This document shows positions 50,646-61,199 of a stretch of 64,000 bases of DNA, one piece after another. The notes beneath the pieces are model-generated. The model ran no database searches. It was not told where the DNA came from and was given only the letters and a program-made list of their open reading frames with translations. Within the stretch, counting starts at the first letter, position 1. Every line of letters starts with the position of its first letter. Location of the stretch: positions 97,121,353-97,185,352 of the forward strand of contig OY804580.1 of assembly GCA_963680875.1 (NCBI GenBank), read 5' to 3'. This stretch comes from Bathymodiolus brooksi (lineage: Eukaryota; Mollusca; Bivalvia; Mytilida; Modiolidae). Both the position numbers and the translations under genes were made by a program.

Positions 50646-53015
50646 CACTGGTATTAAACTGATGTTGGTAACTTTAGTTACGTACATCCCAACATGGAGG
50701 ACACGGAAAATGGTAAATTAGAATATCCTTGTTTTCTCTTTATCAGTAGTGCTTATTAGTAAGTCCATACGGTATGATTACAGGTGGGAATATTAGACAC
50801 TCGAATGCATACATAAAAATGACGAAACTCTTATGAGAACATTGAAATATTAACTTGAAAAAAATTGAAGAATGTACGTAACTCTTTGAAGTGATGTTCG
50901 TAACTTAGAAAGATATTTAAAGAGATGTCCGTAACTGCAGATTTCCATAACTATTAAATAATAAGAACGTGTTTAATTGCTCGTTAAGAAACAGTTTGAG
51001 AGATTGAATCTAGTTTCTGCATGACTGATCTAATGATGGTTTTTCATAAATTTTATTTTTAGTACTGGTTTTAATTGATTTTATTGGTCCTCTCTCGTGA
51101 TCAAATATGCAATAGTTTGTGGTGTATGTTTTAGTTTCGTCTACATAAAACCAATGTCTGTTCGTTCGATTACAAGAATATATTTTCATTATTGCAGATA
51201 GTTTCATGTGTTACCAATCTAAGAAGAATGTTGGTTTCAATTTCAAAGCAAAATTAAGCATGCAAACAACTTAAAAGTAAAAAGAACAACAAACAACGAA
51301 ACGAAAGCATATAGAACGAGTATTATGAAGAAAAAACAATTCAGGGTCGCATACATGTACAGTATTCTACCTTTCTCACATTTTTAGGATGTTGATTTGT
51401 TTTAGCGTCACATGCGACTTATTGACAGTTGAAGACTTGTTGATCCATGAAACATCGTAATCATGTCAATGTAAACAATTATAGACTTGCTACAATAAGT
51501 CCCTTTCTAACCTATTTGTATCTTGTGCGTACCCCTTTAATTGCTGCTGAAAGCAATGTATCTGTACTACATAAATAGTGTCGGTAGAGATATATTACCT
51601 ATAGCAACATATCTACTAAAGTATACAAGAATATAGATAAGGGACTTGTAGGAAATCTATGTGTATAATTATATTTAACATGGGTGAAGGAAATTCATGT
51701 ATGCGATCCTGATTTAAAAAAAACTATTGATATTAAACTAATTCGTTTATATACCGTCAAGAATGTTCAGACTAACATCCTGTCAATTTCAATGCATATT
51801 TATAAATATATATGTATTTGTAAAACTTGAAATGATATGATATAAAAAAATGAACTTTTCGAGAACAGCTTTACCATAGATTAATCCAATTTTGATACTT
51901 ACAAATTATAGATTCGTTAAAAAGTATTATAAATCTTTATTTATCTGTATTTAGTACAATAGTCTAACAAATTAATGATAAATTAATCTGGTTTCATTTC
52001 AGGGAAATAATTAGATGTGTCATTCTTAAAATACTTGATCTGGTGTGTCCATTTTTATTAAAATAAGCAAAAAACACAAAAGACAATTAATTTGGTAATA
52101 ATTCACGGCATATTTACACATAGAACTGTTAATTTACATACAAATATACTTTGTTAGAATTTATATACGAGACCCAGAATGGCCCTCATCGAATTTAACG
52201 ATGATGTCGGAGGTCGCCATTCATGGGAGGTCCTAAACACCCAAAGGTCGGAAGTCAAAACGCCCCATTGCAAGGTCGTAGTTTATGAAAGACCCTTCTA
52301 GAGCACACAGTCCAAGACCAAATATAAATATCAAAATAATGCTTACAACTACATATGTTGAATCGACTGCCGCATCGTCCTCAGCAATATTAATCATCTG
52401 GTCATTCTCGATATCCATCTCTGTAAGATTGCAAAAGATTACAGGAAACGCAAAGCTACGTGTTTATTATTGCTACTTGGAAACGAGCGTTGGGCAAGGT
52501 GTTCTTCTACCGCTACCCTCATCTTTCGTTCATCTCACTCATTCATAACCCTCTCATCCTCCGCTCTGTTATTTTTTCTCTCTCGTGCATTATATAATCT
52601 CTCCCACCTCTATTACCCTCTCTATCACTTCAAGGATGTTTTTCTTTGTTTTCAAATTTTATTCATTACAAAAGCGTTGTTCTTTAAATGTTTTAAACAT
52701 GATTTTAGAAACACCAAGCTTTAAAGTTACCAACATCATATTTGAAAGTTACGAACATCGTTCAAAAATAATTCTACAGTTACTTAAATCATTTGTATTT
52801 CTTAAAGTAGGTTGTGTGCCACATATGAGAATTTACAGTTGATTTAAGCATATCACTACAGTTAATTGTTAAAATATCTATACATTTGAAATGACAATAT
52901 TTGAAAATAAACTAAAAACAAAGAGAAAACAAGGATATTCTAATTTACCATTTTCCGTGTCCGCCATGTTGGGATGTAGGTAACTAAAGTTACGAACATC
53001 AGTTTAATACCAGTG
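50646..53015. mobile_element. 2.37-kb transposon with ~97-bp inverted ends and TTGTAT target duplication
   Basis: Both ends read CACTGGTATTAAACTGATGT and continue for about 97 bp with about three mismatches (left 50646-50742, right 52919-53015). TTGTAT directly flanks both sides (50640-50645, 53016-53021). Subterminal copies of GATGTTCGTAACTT-like sequence occur near each end. No transposase recognised, so it is non-autonomous; the superfamily is uncertain (6-bp duplication). Confidence 0.82.
52350..52969 (-). CDS. Possible two-exon gene start inside the 2.37-kb transposon
   Basis: On the minus strand the right end holds ATGGCGGACACGGAAAATG followed by donor GTAAAT. An acceptor, CTTACAG at about 52420, leads into an in-frame exon encoding EMDIENDQMINIAEDDAAVD and STYVV before donor GTAAGC. 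The spliced N-terminus would start MADTENEMDIENDQ. It may be a captured host gene fragment or chance; no further exon was found. Confidence 0.25.
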
Positions 53016-53021
53016 TTGTAT

Positions 53022-53304
53022 AGGCTGTTTGATTGTTCATGTCAATCGTTATGGCAATGGTTACAACTTAATGAGAATACCCCTTAATACGGTTATAACT
53101 TCAATATTTATCCTTCATCTGTAGACACAAATATTTTATATGCACAACACATAAAAAATAAAACAAGAAAAATAACCAACAAAGTTCGTGGTACAGATTC
53201 TTCACAGAAATGATGTTAGACAGGTTCTCCAGAATAATGGTAGACATTACAGTACTGTTAATAGTACTCGTCGTGAAGTCCTACTGACAGAGGCCAGTTA
53301 ATAA
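53022..53304. other. Intergenic, nothing recognised
   Basis: AT-rich spacer between the transposon and the next SINE-A. Confidence 0.5.
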
Positions 53305-53565
53305 AACTGAGAAAGGGGCCATCATGGTCGTGATCGTATGGTAGTTGGTATTACAACCACATATGCAATCAGTGCCTATTACGAATAAAGCTGTGAGTTT
53401 GAATCATCCACATGGCGAGGTGTACTCGATACAACATTAAGTGATAAAATTTGTGAGTGACTTTAGGCAGGTCGGTGGTTTTCTCTGGGTATTGCAGTTT
53501 CCTCCACCAATAAAACTGACATGATATAACTGAAATATTTTTGTTGTGTTAAACTCACTAACCTC
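53305..53565 (+). mobile_element. SINE-A copy 24
   Basis: Head ggggccatcatggtcgtgat; the tail is damaged (atttttgttgtgttaaactc). Confidence 0.83.
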
Positions 53566-53799
53566 TAAAACGGAGAAAGTGAACGGTTGTATGTACATGC
53601 GGGAAATCCAATATAGCCAGCACCGAAACCGAAAACATTGTAATGTCGCATCCTATAAAACTTTCCTGTTAAGTAACAGTTTCATCAAGTATGTGCTTGG
53701 TGGGAAAAGATATTTATATTGTAGCCAATCAGATATTAGGGACATATTTGGTTATTACAGTTTGAATGTACCAAAGGAGTAATCAAAACCCGTAAGGGA

Positions 53800-54044
53800 C
53801 GGACCATTTAACTTCCAGGGGGGGTGTTATGGTTTTTTTCTAAGAAAATATTCTGATTCCCAATGTTGCTGAAAAAAATATTCTGATTTTGGTGGAGGGA
53901 AAACAAATAATCTGATTCAGAGTTTTTGTCATATAACCTAATGTTAAATTCTGGAGAAAAAAAAAATTCTAACTCTCGTGTTGTCCGAAAAAAAATTTCT
54001 GAACGAAACAAAAAACCATAACCCCCCCTGCAAGTTAAATAGTC
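53800..54044. repeat. Short inverted/tandem A-rich repeats
   Basis: Four spaced copies of aaaaaaatattctga or similar (53847-54003), and ends gggacggaccatttaacttc versus aagttaaatagtcggtccct, an inverted pair of about 20 bp (53797/54030). It looks like a small foldback element of about 260 bp. Confidence 0.65.
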
Positions 54045-54222
54045 GGTCCCTAAATAGAAGTGCAGATATTACAATGGACAAAAACACAAACAATGATCTA
54101 TAAACACTAAACAAAAAATCTAAGGATAGAGCAACATCAACCCCACAAAAATAGAGGTGGAACTCAGGTGTTCGGGAGGAGTAATCACTTCCTTCTCTAC
54201 TAGTGGCACCCGCCGTGAAGAA
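54045..54222 (-). mobile_element. Solo LINE 3' segment (RX tail) 3
   Basis: Minus strand; it contains the inverse of gggtgccactagtagagaa and of cacctctatttttgtggggt; diverged and without the outermost end. Confidence 0.65.
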
Positions 54223-54519
54223 AATGTTTGGAGATGAAGAAAAGCATAATCCTCCAGACTTCATATAGACTTCAACGCAAATTTATTATTTGATATCTGT
54301 CAACAGAAGTTAAATAGGGCAATTATATTCACCTCTTTGTTAACGCTATATCTCTATTTTGATTTTCTTCAAATTGTATACGACAGGTTTATTTTAAATT
54401 ATGAAAAATAAAATTCAAACTTTCCATTGAAATAGAAATAAAATTTAACGGATACCTGCTGGTTTCAGCACCTTCCAATATCAAATGCCATGATATCCGG
54501 GTAAGATAATTACACCTAT

Positions 54520-54580
54520 ATATATATATATATATATTTTCAGACGTATATATATATATATATATATATACGTCTGAAAA
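54520..54580. repeat. (TA)n inside a palindrome
   Basis: TTTTCAGACGTATATA ... TATATACGTCTGAAAA: a (TA)n run between inverted 12-bp arms, able to extrude as a cruciform. Confidence 0.88.
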
Positions 54581-54794
54581 TTAAACCAAACAGTGTTAGA
54601 ATTAGATTTTAGAGCTGTCAAATTTATATACGTCTGAAAATTAAACCAAATAGTGTTAGAATTAGATTTTAGAGCTGTCAAATTTTTTGTTCTTCCCTCG
54701 ACGGGATTTGAACCCACACCATTGATACACTGCAGTACCATTCGCTTAGCCTTACGTCCAGAGCGCCCTAGACCACTCGACTACATCCACTCCC

Positions 54795-54843
<49 letters not shown>
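54575..54843 (-). mobile_element. SINE with a type II (Leu/Ser-like) tRNA head
   Basis: On the minus strand from 54795 it reads GGGAGTGGATGTAGTCGAGT then GGTCTAGGGCGCTCTGGACG, a long variable arm and B box GTGGGTTCAAATCCCG. The A box TAGTCGAGTGGT fits. Part of the 3' body is duplicated (54575-54630 and 54632-54690). A (TA)n run flanks the head (54797-54842). It is not a functional tRNA: no clean cloverleaf end or discriminator. Confidence 0.65.
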
Positions 54844-54845
<2 letters not shown>

Positions 54846-55305
54846 GACCAAATTATCATAACTTAGACATACCCATATTATACCATAATGACCCAATTAT
54901 CCTCACCATGAATAAGATTCGTGCAAATGGAATTGAAAAGCACCAAAAAAAAAACAACATTAACACATAACATAAAATGGCTTAGAACCTCATTTGTTAT
55001 ATATTATACCGTGTTTAATTTGTACGTCCTGCTGTTAGGCACCTGAGTATATGACTAGTGTACGGGGGACGTTAGCACATAACAATTATGACCTGCATCT
55101 AAAATTAAAAATAAGTCATTACACTGTTTGATCTAACTTTGCCATACTGAACAAATTATCATAACAAGTTTTGAAAAACCCTTGAAGCATTGGTGATATA
55201 TTTTATAAAGTCAAGTGAATATCAGTGTTACATATACTAATATCAACTTGGCGGGAAATTAAGAATATTTGAAGACGCCAATTGAGCAATCATTAGTCTC
55301 AAACC
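54844..55305. other. Intergenic, nothing recognised
   Basis: A short direct repeat (aatgacc(c)aaattatc) at 54843 and 54886; otherwise featureless. Confidence 0.45.
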
Positions 55306-55310
55306 GAAGA

Positions 55311-55572
55311 AGGGGCCGTTGTTGTCGTGATCGTATGGTAGTTGTATTTTCAACTATCTTTGCTTTCAGCGCCTATCACCACTACCGTTGTGAGTTCGAA
55401 TCCCGTTCATGGCGAGGTGTACTCGATACAGATACAACAATATATGATGAAGTTTGTCAGTGACTTGCGACAGGTCGGTGGTTTTCTTCGGGTACTCCGG
55501 TTTCCTCCACCAATAAAACTGACCGCCACGATATACCTGAAATATTGTTGAAAGTGGCGTTAAACACCATAA
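55311..55572 (+). mobile_element. SINE-A copy 25
   Basis: Full-length: head ggggccgttgttgtcgtgat, B-box-like GAGTTCGAATCCC, tail gaaagtggcgttaaacacca. Confidence 0.88.
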
Positions 55573-55760
55573 GCCAAACCTAAGTGGGTCATTCTCTGTA
55601 CGTTTCAATGGAACTCGGGAACAGACTGAATCCTTATTACATTCAGTCATTTAAATAAGAACGAATGTGATATTTTTAATACATTTGCGTTTGGTTCTAG
55701 GTCGGCGAAACATCTGCATAGCCAGGAAGCAAATGATAAAATCATTTTTTTAAAAACCAA

Positions 55761-56090
55761 ATGGGTAACAACTTAGATACTTATAGAGCGGCTATCAGAC
55801 TGTTTCATGCCTGTAAAATGAGTCTTAATATCGGCTATGATTCTCGCTCTGACACCTTTCATGATATCTTAATTACTAACTTACGATGTTCCTTCCTATT
55901 TGCTTCACTTTTCATCCTTCAAAGTCTAAATCCGAAAGTTAATGTTGCCTTCATCCTTTTTGTTTTACATTTTTTATTATTGGTTGGCAATATTGAATCC
56001 AATCCTGCTTATATATCGAGTACACCGTTGAGTGCGGTAGATATTTTGTCTGATAAATCCATATCCATATGCAATATCAAAAAAGTATAA
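55761..56090 (+). pseudogene. LINE N-terminal segment with a 2A-like motif
   Basis: 109-residue frame starting MGNNLDTYRAAIRLFHACKM. Hydrophobic FVLHFLLLV is followed by GNIESNPAY at 55986-56012. 2A peptides end D-(V/I)-E-x-N-P-G-P; here the Asp is Asn, and the Gly-Pro are changed, so skipping activity is not expected. The frame then breaks into the endonuclease. Confidence 0.65.
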
Positions 56091-56491
56091 GAAATAAAAT
56101 AGATTTTCTCCAACATTTTGTTGATGATTTCGATATTATTGTTTTAACTGAAACACATCTTGACTGACAACAGCATTGAAAACAGAGATATCGAACTCGA
56201 TTTATTTGATAAAAATCCTCAACGAAAAGATCGTACTAATTCTGGTGGCGGGTTACTTATTTACTCAAAGGAAGACATCGCCATTTGCAGGAAACACGAA
56301 CTTGAAAATGATATAGATGAAACGATTTGGGTTGAAGTTCATGCCAAAGGTCACTCTTTTCTTTTGTGTAATACATATCGACCTGAATGGACCGACTCTG
56401 AATATTGGGCACGCTTAAATCATTCTATAGGTTTAGCATATCAAGTCAACGAAAATATTGTGATCTCTGGAGATCTGAACTCTGACCTTAT
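56091..56491 (+). pseudogene. LINE endonuclease, N-terminal half
   Basis: Carries DDFDIIVLTETHLD (catalytic Glu), then after a stop GGGLLIYSKEDIAI, ETIWVEVHAKGHSFLLCNTY and GDLNSD. It is interrupted at 56492 by the foldback insertion. Confidence 0.8.
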
Positions 56492-57759
56492 CACTGTGTA
56501 CAAACTGACCCGGCAAAAAATGTTTGGACTCGTGCATATCTAATTCGGAACGGAACCGGACTGTAAGAAGGCAAGAAGAAGGTAAGAATTCTGTTTATTT
56601 ATTTGTTTTTTGCATGAACTTTGGGGAAATAAATGCTTTATTAACCATTTCCTGCTGTCAGATGAAACATTTTGGCTATGTCATCGTATATTAATTGAGA
56701 AATAAGCGATAATGTGCCGCAAAATGACGATCAGTTTGACCCCAACCCCGAATTTCGCTCAGTTTCTCTTTGAATTGCTCACATTGAATGGAACGAAATG
56801 TATTGAAGGAACGATTGATGAATAAAGATGGCAAGAATCGTCACTTTGTGCTTTTAATTATTGATATAAGTAACCACGGGGCGAAAGAAATGGGTCATGT
56901 CAAAATGGCAGGACCCGGTTTCGTGAATGATGTTACAGCATGATGACCCGGTTTTGTTCCAAAAAAAATTACGAACAAACAGGAACCAAAGCCTTTATTT
57001 TCTCTGGAATAGCATTGAAATTATGGCTTTTGTAACCATAATGTCCACTAAATAAATTCAGTTCAAGGTATTTAACTTTCAACATTAGTGAGCCGTGGTT
57101 TTCCGTCGAGTGTTTTAATACTTCTTCAAATAGGACGAAGGTTGTTTTGCAGTAATAACAATGGTACGGATGATTTTCTCTAGAATGTTTTATTAAGTCA
57201 TCGAATTGTGGAAATGTTGTATCACAGTATAAAAAATGGTGGCTGTGGATTTCTGTTGCTTTGGTTCCTGTTTGTTCGTAAATTGTTTTGGAACAAAACC
57301 GGGTCATCATGCTGTAACATCATTCACGAAACCGGGTCCTGCCATTTTGACATGACCCATTTCTTTCGCACCGTGCTTACTTATATCAATAATTAAAAGC
57401 ACAAAGTGACGATTCTTGTCATCTTTATTCATCAATCGTTCCTTCAATACATTTCGTTCCATTCAATGCGAGCAATTCAAAGAGAAATTGAGCGAAATGC
57501 AGGGTTGGGGTCAAGCTGATCGTCATTTTGCGGCACATTATCGCTTATTTCTCAATTAATATACGATGACATAGCCAAAATGTTTCATCTGACAGCAGGA
57601 AATGGTTAATAAAGCATTTATTTCCCCAAAGTTCATGCAAAAAACAAATAAATAAACAGAATTCTTACCTTCTTCTTGCCTTCTTACAGTCCGGTTCCGT
57701 TCCGGAATTAGATATGCACGAGTCCAAACATTTTTTGCCGGGTCAGTTTGTACACAGTG
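56492..57759. mobile_element. 1268-bp foldback DNA transposon, CACTGTG ends, 5-bp target duplication
   Basis: The left arm 56492-56992 and right arm 57258-57759 are inverted copies of about 501 bp, mid-90s percent identical by eye. The outermost bases are CACTGTG...CACAGTG. CTTAT flanks both sides (56487-56491, 57760-57764). Removing the element and one CTTAT restores the LINE endonuclease frame (...NSDLMSLNNNKLID...). The loop of 265 bp codes for zinc fingers. The CAC-ended heptamer and 5-bp duplication match Transib/RAG-like transposons; no transposase is present. Confidence 0.9.
56969..57310 (-). CDS. C2H2 zinc-finger ORF in the foldback loop
   Basis: 113 codons spanning the loop and both arm edges. 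The second finger, residues 51-72, is complete: C51-x2-C54-x12-H67-x4-H72 (YHCYYCKTTF..KHSTENH). The first, about residues 26-47, has C29, H42, H47 but Phe where the first Cys should be. The start MMTRFC lies in the arm. No transposase motif. It might be transposon-borne DNA-binding protein or a captured exon; expression is unknown. Confidence 0.5.
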   Translation of the reverse strand: MMTRFCSKTIYEQTGTKATEIHSHHFLYCDTTFPQFDDLIKHSRENHPYHCYYCKTTFVLFEEVLKHSTENHGSLMLKVKYLELNLFSGHYGYKSHNFNAIPEKIKALVPVCS

Positions 57760-57764
57760 CTTAT

Positions 57765-58308
57765 GTCTTTAAACAATAACAAATTGATCGATATGATGAG
57801 GCTTTTTAACTTTAAAAATGTAATAGAGAAACCAACAAGGGTAACAAATCATAGTAGAACATTATTAGATCCCATTATAGTAAGTGACACAATTAATTAT
57901 GTATTTTCTGATGTTTTTAAATTACCTGATAACATTAGTGATCATGATGCCTCAGTCGTAATTCTTCAATGTTCCAAAAATATCTCTCGATCATTTAAAA
58001 GAGAAATTTGGCAGTATCAAAATATTAATTACGAAAAGTTTGAAGAAAAATTAAATGAAATTAACTGGAATGAAAAACTTGACCATTTGAATGACGTTGA
58101 TGAAATGTGCGAAAAATTTACAAAGTGCTTCCTAAAAATAGCACAGGAATGTATCCCGGCAAAAATAATAACTATTCGGAATAATGATAGGCCTTGGTTT
58201 AACAACGAAATACGAAAAGAAATTCGCATAAGGGACCGATTTAGAAAAACTGTTTTGAAATTTCACAGGGAAAGGGATATTAAACTATATAAAAAAACAG
58301 AGAAATAA
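57765..58308 (+). pseudogene. LINE endonuclease C-terminal half and linker
   Basis: NNNKLIDMMRLFNFKNVIEK, then NISDHDASVVILQC with the SDH catalytic motif of APE endonucleases, then a charged linker. The frame breaks near 58305. Confidence 0.85.
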
Positions 58309-58318
58309 AGTAAATAAC

Positions 58319-58660
58319 ATGAACAAAATTGCAAAAGAAAATTTTGAAAATAATTTAGATCACATTCTTTTAGAAAACTCGTCCAATCCAAAAACATACT
58401 GGAAAATTATGAAAATGCTTATCAAATCAAATAAGGGAAGCAACTGTATTCCTCCTCTTAGAAACTCTATGAATGTTGAAAACTTCGACGATATTGTGTA
58501 TGGAGATGAAGACAAGTGTGATTTATTAAATAAATACTCTAGTCTTATATCGAAGTTGGAGGAGGAGAATGTGCCTCATCCAGACTTTGATATAAAAACT
58601 AATAATGTAATAAATGAGATTTTTGTAACCATAAGTGAAATTGTAGATATTTAAAAAATT
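58319..58660 (+). pseudogene. LINE linker before RT
   Basis: Encodes KIAKENFENNLDHILLENSS and NPKTYWKIMKMLI, the usual pre-RT region; ends at a stop near 58652. Confidence 0.7.
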
Positions 58661-59640
58661 ATTGATTCATACAAAGCTTCTGGACCCGACAAAATTAGTC
58701 ACAAAATGTTAAAAATTTCCCCCTGAAAAGATAGCCATCCCACTACAAATTATTTTTAACAAATCTCTCCGTCAATGTAAATATCCCTCTAGTTGGAAAA
58801 ATGCACATGTCACAGCGATTTTAAAAAAGGTGATACTTCTTTACCTTCTAATTACCGCCCAATATCACTGATTAGCTGTGTCGGAAAAGTAATGGAAAGG
58901 ATTATATACAAACACGTATATAACCATTTAATACAAAACAAGCTTATCTACCAGTACCAATCCGGTTTTTTGCCTAAGCATTCCTCAGTCCACCAATTAA
59001 TAGAACTATATAATACTATCTTAAACTCTCTTGAAAAAAAAGAACTATGTTGCTTCGTTTTCTGTGATTTCTCAAAGGCTTTCGTTAAAGTTTGGCACAA
59101 AGGTTTGATACATAAAATGAATTGTTATGGAATAAAATGGAATTTACTAAAATGGTTTGAAAGTTATTTATATTGTAGACACCAAAAAGTAGTAATCAGA
59201 GATTCGTCGTCCTCATATGTGTCTGTGTCTGCTGGGGTCCCCCAAGGGTCTGTTCTTGGTCCTCTGTTATTTCTGGTTTACATCAATGATATTGGTGATA
59301 AGCTTCTTTCCTTAAGCCGTTTGCTTGCTGATGACACTTCCCTTGGCTATGCAAGCCAAGATGAAGATCAAATAAAATATGTCATAAATCATGATCTACA
59401 TGAACTTGGTGACTGGTTAAAGAGATGGTTGATGTCTTTCAACCCAGACAAAACTGAAATCATGCTTTTTAAAAATGTAGAAAACTCAACAAATTTTAAT
59501 TTTTATTTTGATGGAAAATTAATTCCACTTACATCAGACCATAAACATTTGAGGATAACATTTAGCGAGGAAGCAAAATGAAATAAACATGTAGAAAATT
59601 TAATAAAAAGTGTCTCTATTAAAACACATATGTGTTTTGC
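58661..59640 (+). pseudogene. LINE reverse transcriptase
   Basis: Motifs: YKASGPDKIS-like start, NYRPISLISCVGKVMERIIY, QSGFLPKHSSVHQL, FCDFSKAFVKVWH (motif A; the usual AFD is AFV), AGVPQGSVLGPLLFLVYIND, LADD (motif C), GDWLKRWLMSFNPDKTEIM. Stop at 59579. The main catalytic aspartates are still present but frames are broken. Confidence 0.9.
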
Positions 59641-59709
59641 GTAAATTGAAATATAAATTAAATAGAAAAAATTTAGAGAAATTATACTTAATTTACATTC
59701 GACCAATAT

Positions 59710-60509
59710 TTGAGTATGCATGTTAGGTCTGGGACAACTGTCGTGTCTTTAATTCGTGCAAATTGGAGAGGCTACAGTTGGAGGCAGCTAGAATTATCAC
59801 CGGACTTCCAATCTTTACCAACACAGAATATCTATATAGAGAAACTGGCTGGGAGAGATTGGAAGAAAGAAGAACTAGGAGAAAGCTCCAATTATTATAT
59901 AATATCCAAAACGGTAGCACACCCTCTTATTTACTCGATCTTATTCCCCCAACAATCCAAAGTACGACTATTCATCCCCTTCGAAATGGCAACGATATTA
60001 TTGTTCCATTCTGTAGACTATCTTTAACTAGAGATTCTGTCTTCTCAGCTACACTAAGGGAATGGAATAACCTTAATCTTTCAGTGCGTAATCTTGACAC
60101 ACTATTTAAATTTAAAAAGGCAATCCGCAGTTCAATCTCAATGCAAATTCTGAGACACTATTCTTATGGTCATAGAAAACTAAATATAATTCTAACACAG
60201 CTTCGCTGCAATGCATCATTCTTGAATTACGATTTATGTAAAGCAAAAATTTTATCAAATGCTTCCTGTAACTGTGGCGCACCATGTGAGAATTCTCACC
60301 ATTTCTTTTTTGATTGTGATAAATATACAGATAATAGGGAAATAATATTTAATAGTCTTAACTGGCTACCTTCTAACATTAATATTGATGTAAATCTACT
60401 GACAAAAGGAAGTGATCTCATAACATATCAAGAAAATATAACTATTTTTAAACATGCTTTTAAATATATTAAAGACTCCAAAAGATTTACAATTGTCCAA
60501 ATGATCTAA
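59710..60509 (+). pseudogene. LINE C-terminal domain
   Basis: Frame from 59763: LEAARIITGLPIFTNTEYLY, GWERLEERRTRRKLQLLYNI, EWNNLNLSVRN, and CNCGAPCENSHHFFFDCDKY, a zinc-knuckle-like block also seen in related LINEs. Stop at 60509. Confidence 0.85.
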
Positions 60510-60542
60510 AGAACCAACACACATCTCCAAAAGTAACTGCAG

Positions 60543-60760
60543 TAACACGACGTAGAGCAGGAAGTGTTTACCCTTCTGAAGCACATTGGCTCACTCTAGG
60601 GTATTTAGTGGGAATTGTGTTGCTCAATCTTTTATTTTCTGCATAGTTTTGTAGATCATTGTTTGTTGTTTTGTCCCTTTTCTGTTGGCCATTGTATTGT
60701 CTGTCCTTCCTTCTGATTATCCCTATGGTATCTTAAAACTTTACTTGACAGAACTGTGGG
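60543..60760 (+). repeat. LINE 3' segment (RX tail)
   Basis: gtaacacgacgtagagcagg, then tacccttctgaagcac, ttggccattgtattgtctgt, ending tatcttaaaactttac. Solo copies of the same segment are at 13729, 20266, 54045, 63015 and 63838. Confidence 0.82.
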
Positions 60761-60769
60761 AAAACAATT

Positions 60770-61195
60770 GATTGACCATTGAATTACATTTAAAACATAA
60801 TATGTGCCTCATGTCATCACAAATAAGAAGTTTCAGTGACTGTTATTGCCCTTGAAGAAGAGGCCATTATCCTTGTAAAACAATTCACATTTAGTGAATA
60901 CATATTTGATAGCTTCACTAATATTATGGTGTCTACTTGTGTTGAGGGTCTGTTACTGGTGTAATCAGTAATGAAAATGCCAAGCTTTAAGTGCTTACCA
61001 CCAACGCTGATAATTTATTGTCATTATTCATATAGAAACTATTGAGAACAATTATTTATTGACAAAACGTTACGATTGCCACTTTGGTCCGTGATGTGAC
61101 TTGATACTTGGATCTTCCAAGATTGTTCAGGCTGTCAGATCTGTGAGAAAATAATAATAATCTCGAGATAGGTAACCTTACACGATTTTTGGGCT
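60770..61195. other. Intergenic, nothing recognised
   Basis: AT-rich; the phrase aacaattatttattgacaaa recurs at about 61365, close to repeat R3. Confidence 0.45.
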
Positions 61196-61199
61196 CTCA

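Larger units (their letters stand above)
55640..60760 (+). mobile_element. Decayed APE-type non-LTR retrotransposon (LINE), nearly full length
   Basis: In order: an N-terminal segment with hydrophobic stretches and a degenerate 2A-like motif (from 55761), APE endonuclease (about 56040-57990, split by a foldback insertion), a linker, reverse transcriptase (about 58660-59580), a C-terminal region with CNCGAPCENSHHFFFDCDKY (cysteine-histidine knuckle), stop at 60509, then a 3' segment (60543-60760) that recurs as solo copies. Frameshifts and stops (about 56085, 56165, 58305, 58655, 58725, 59579, 59640) make it inactive. The general type is CR1/jockey-like; the clade is not assigned. Boundaries are approximate. 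Confidence 0.88.

Noticed and set aside
52233..52418. 61-codon frame as a membrane protein (hydrophobic VVSIILIFIFGLGLC)
   Set aside because: The hydrophobic part follows a good donor site (GTAAGC) and is AT-rich intron-like sequence; only the part before it is considered as a possible exon.
54690..54795. A functional tRNA-Leu/Ser gene
   Set aside because: A and B boxes exist but no convincing acceptor stem or anticodon arm; it is joined to a duplicated SINE body.
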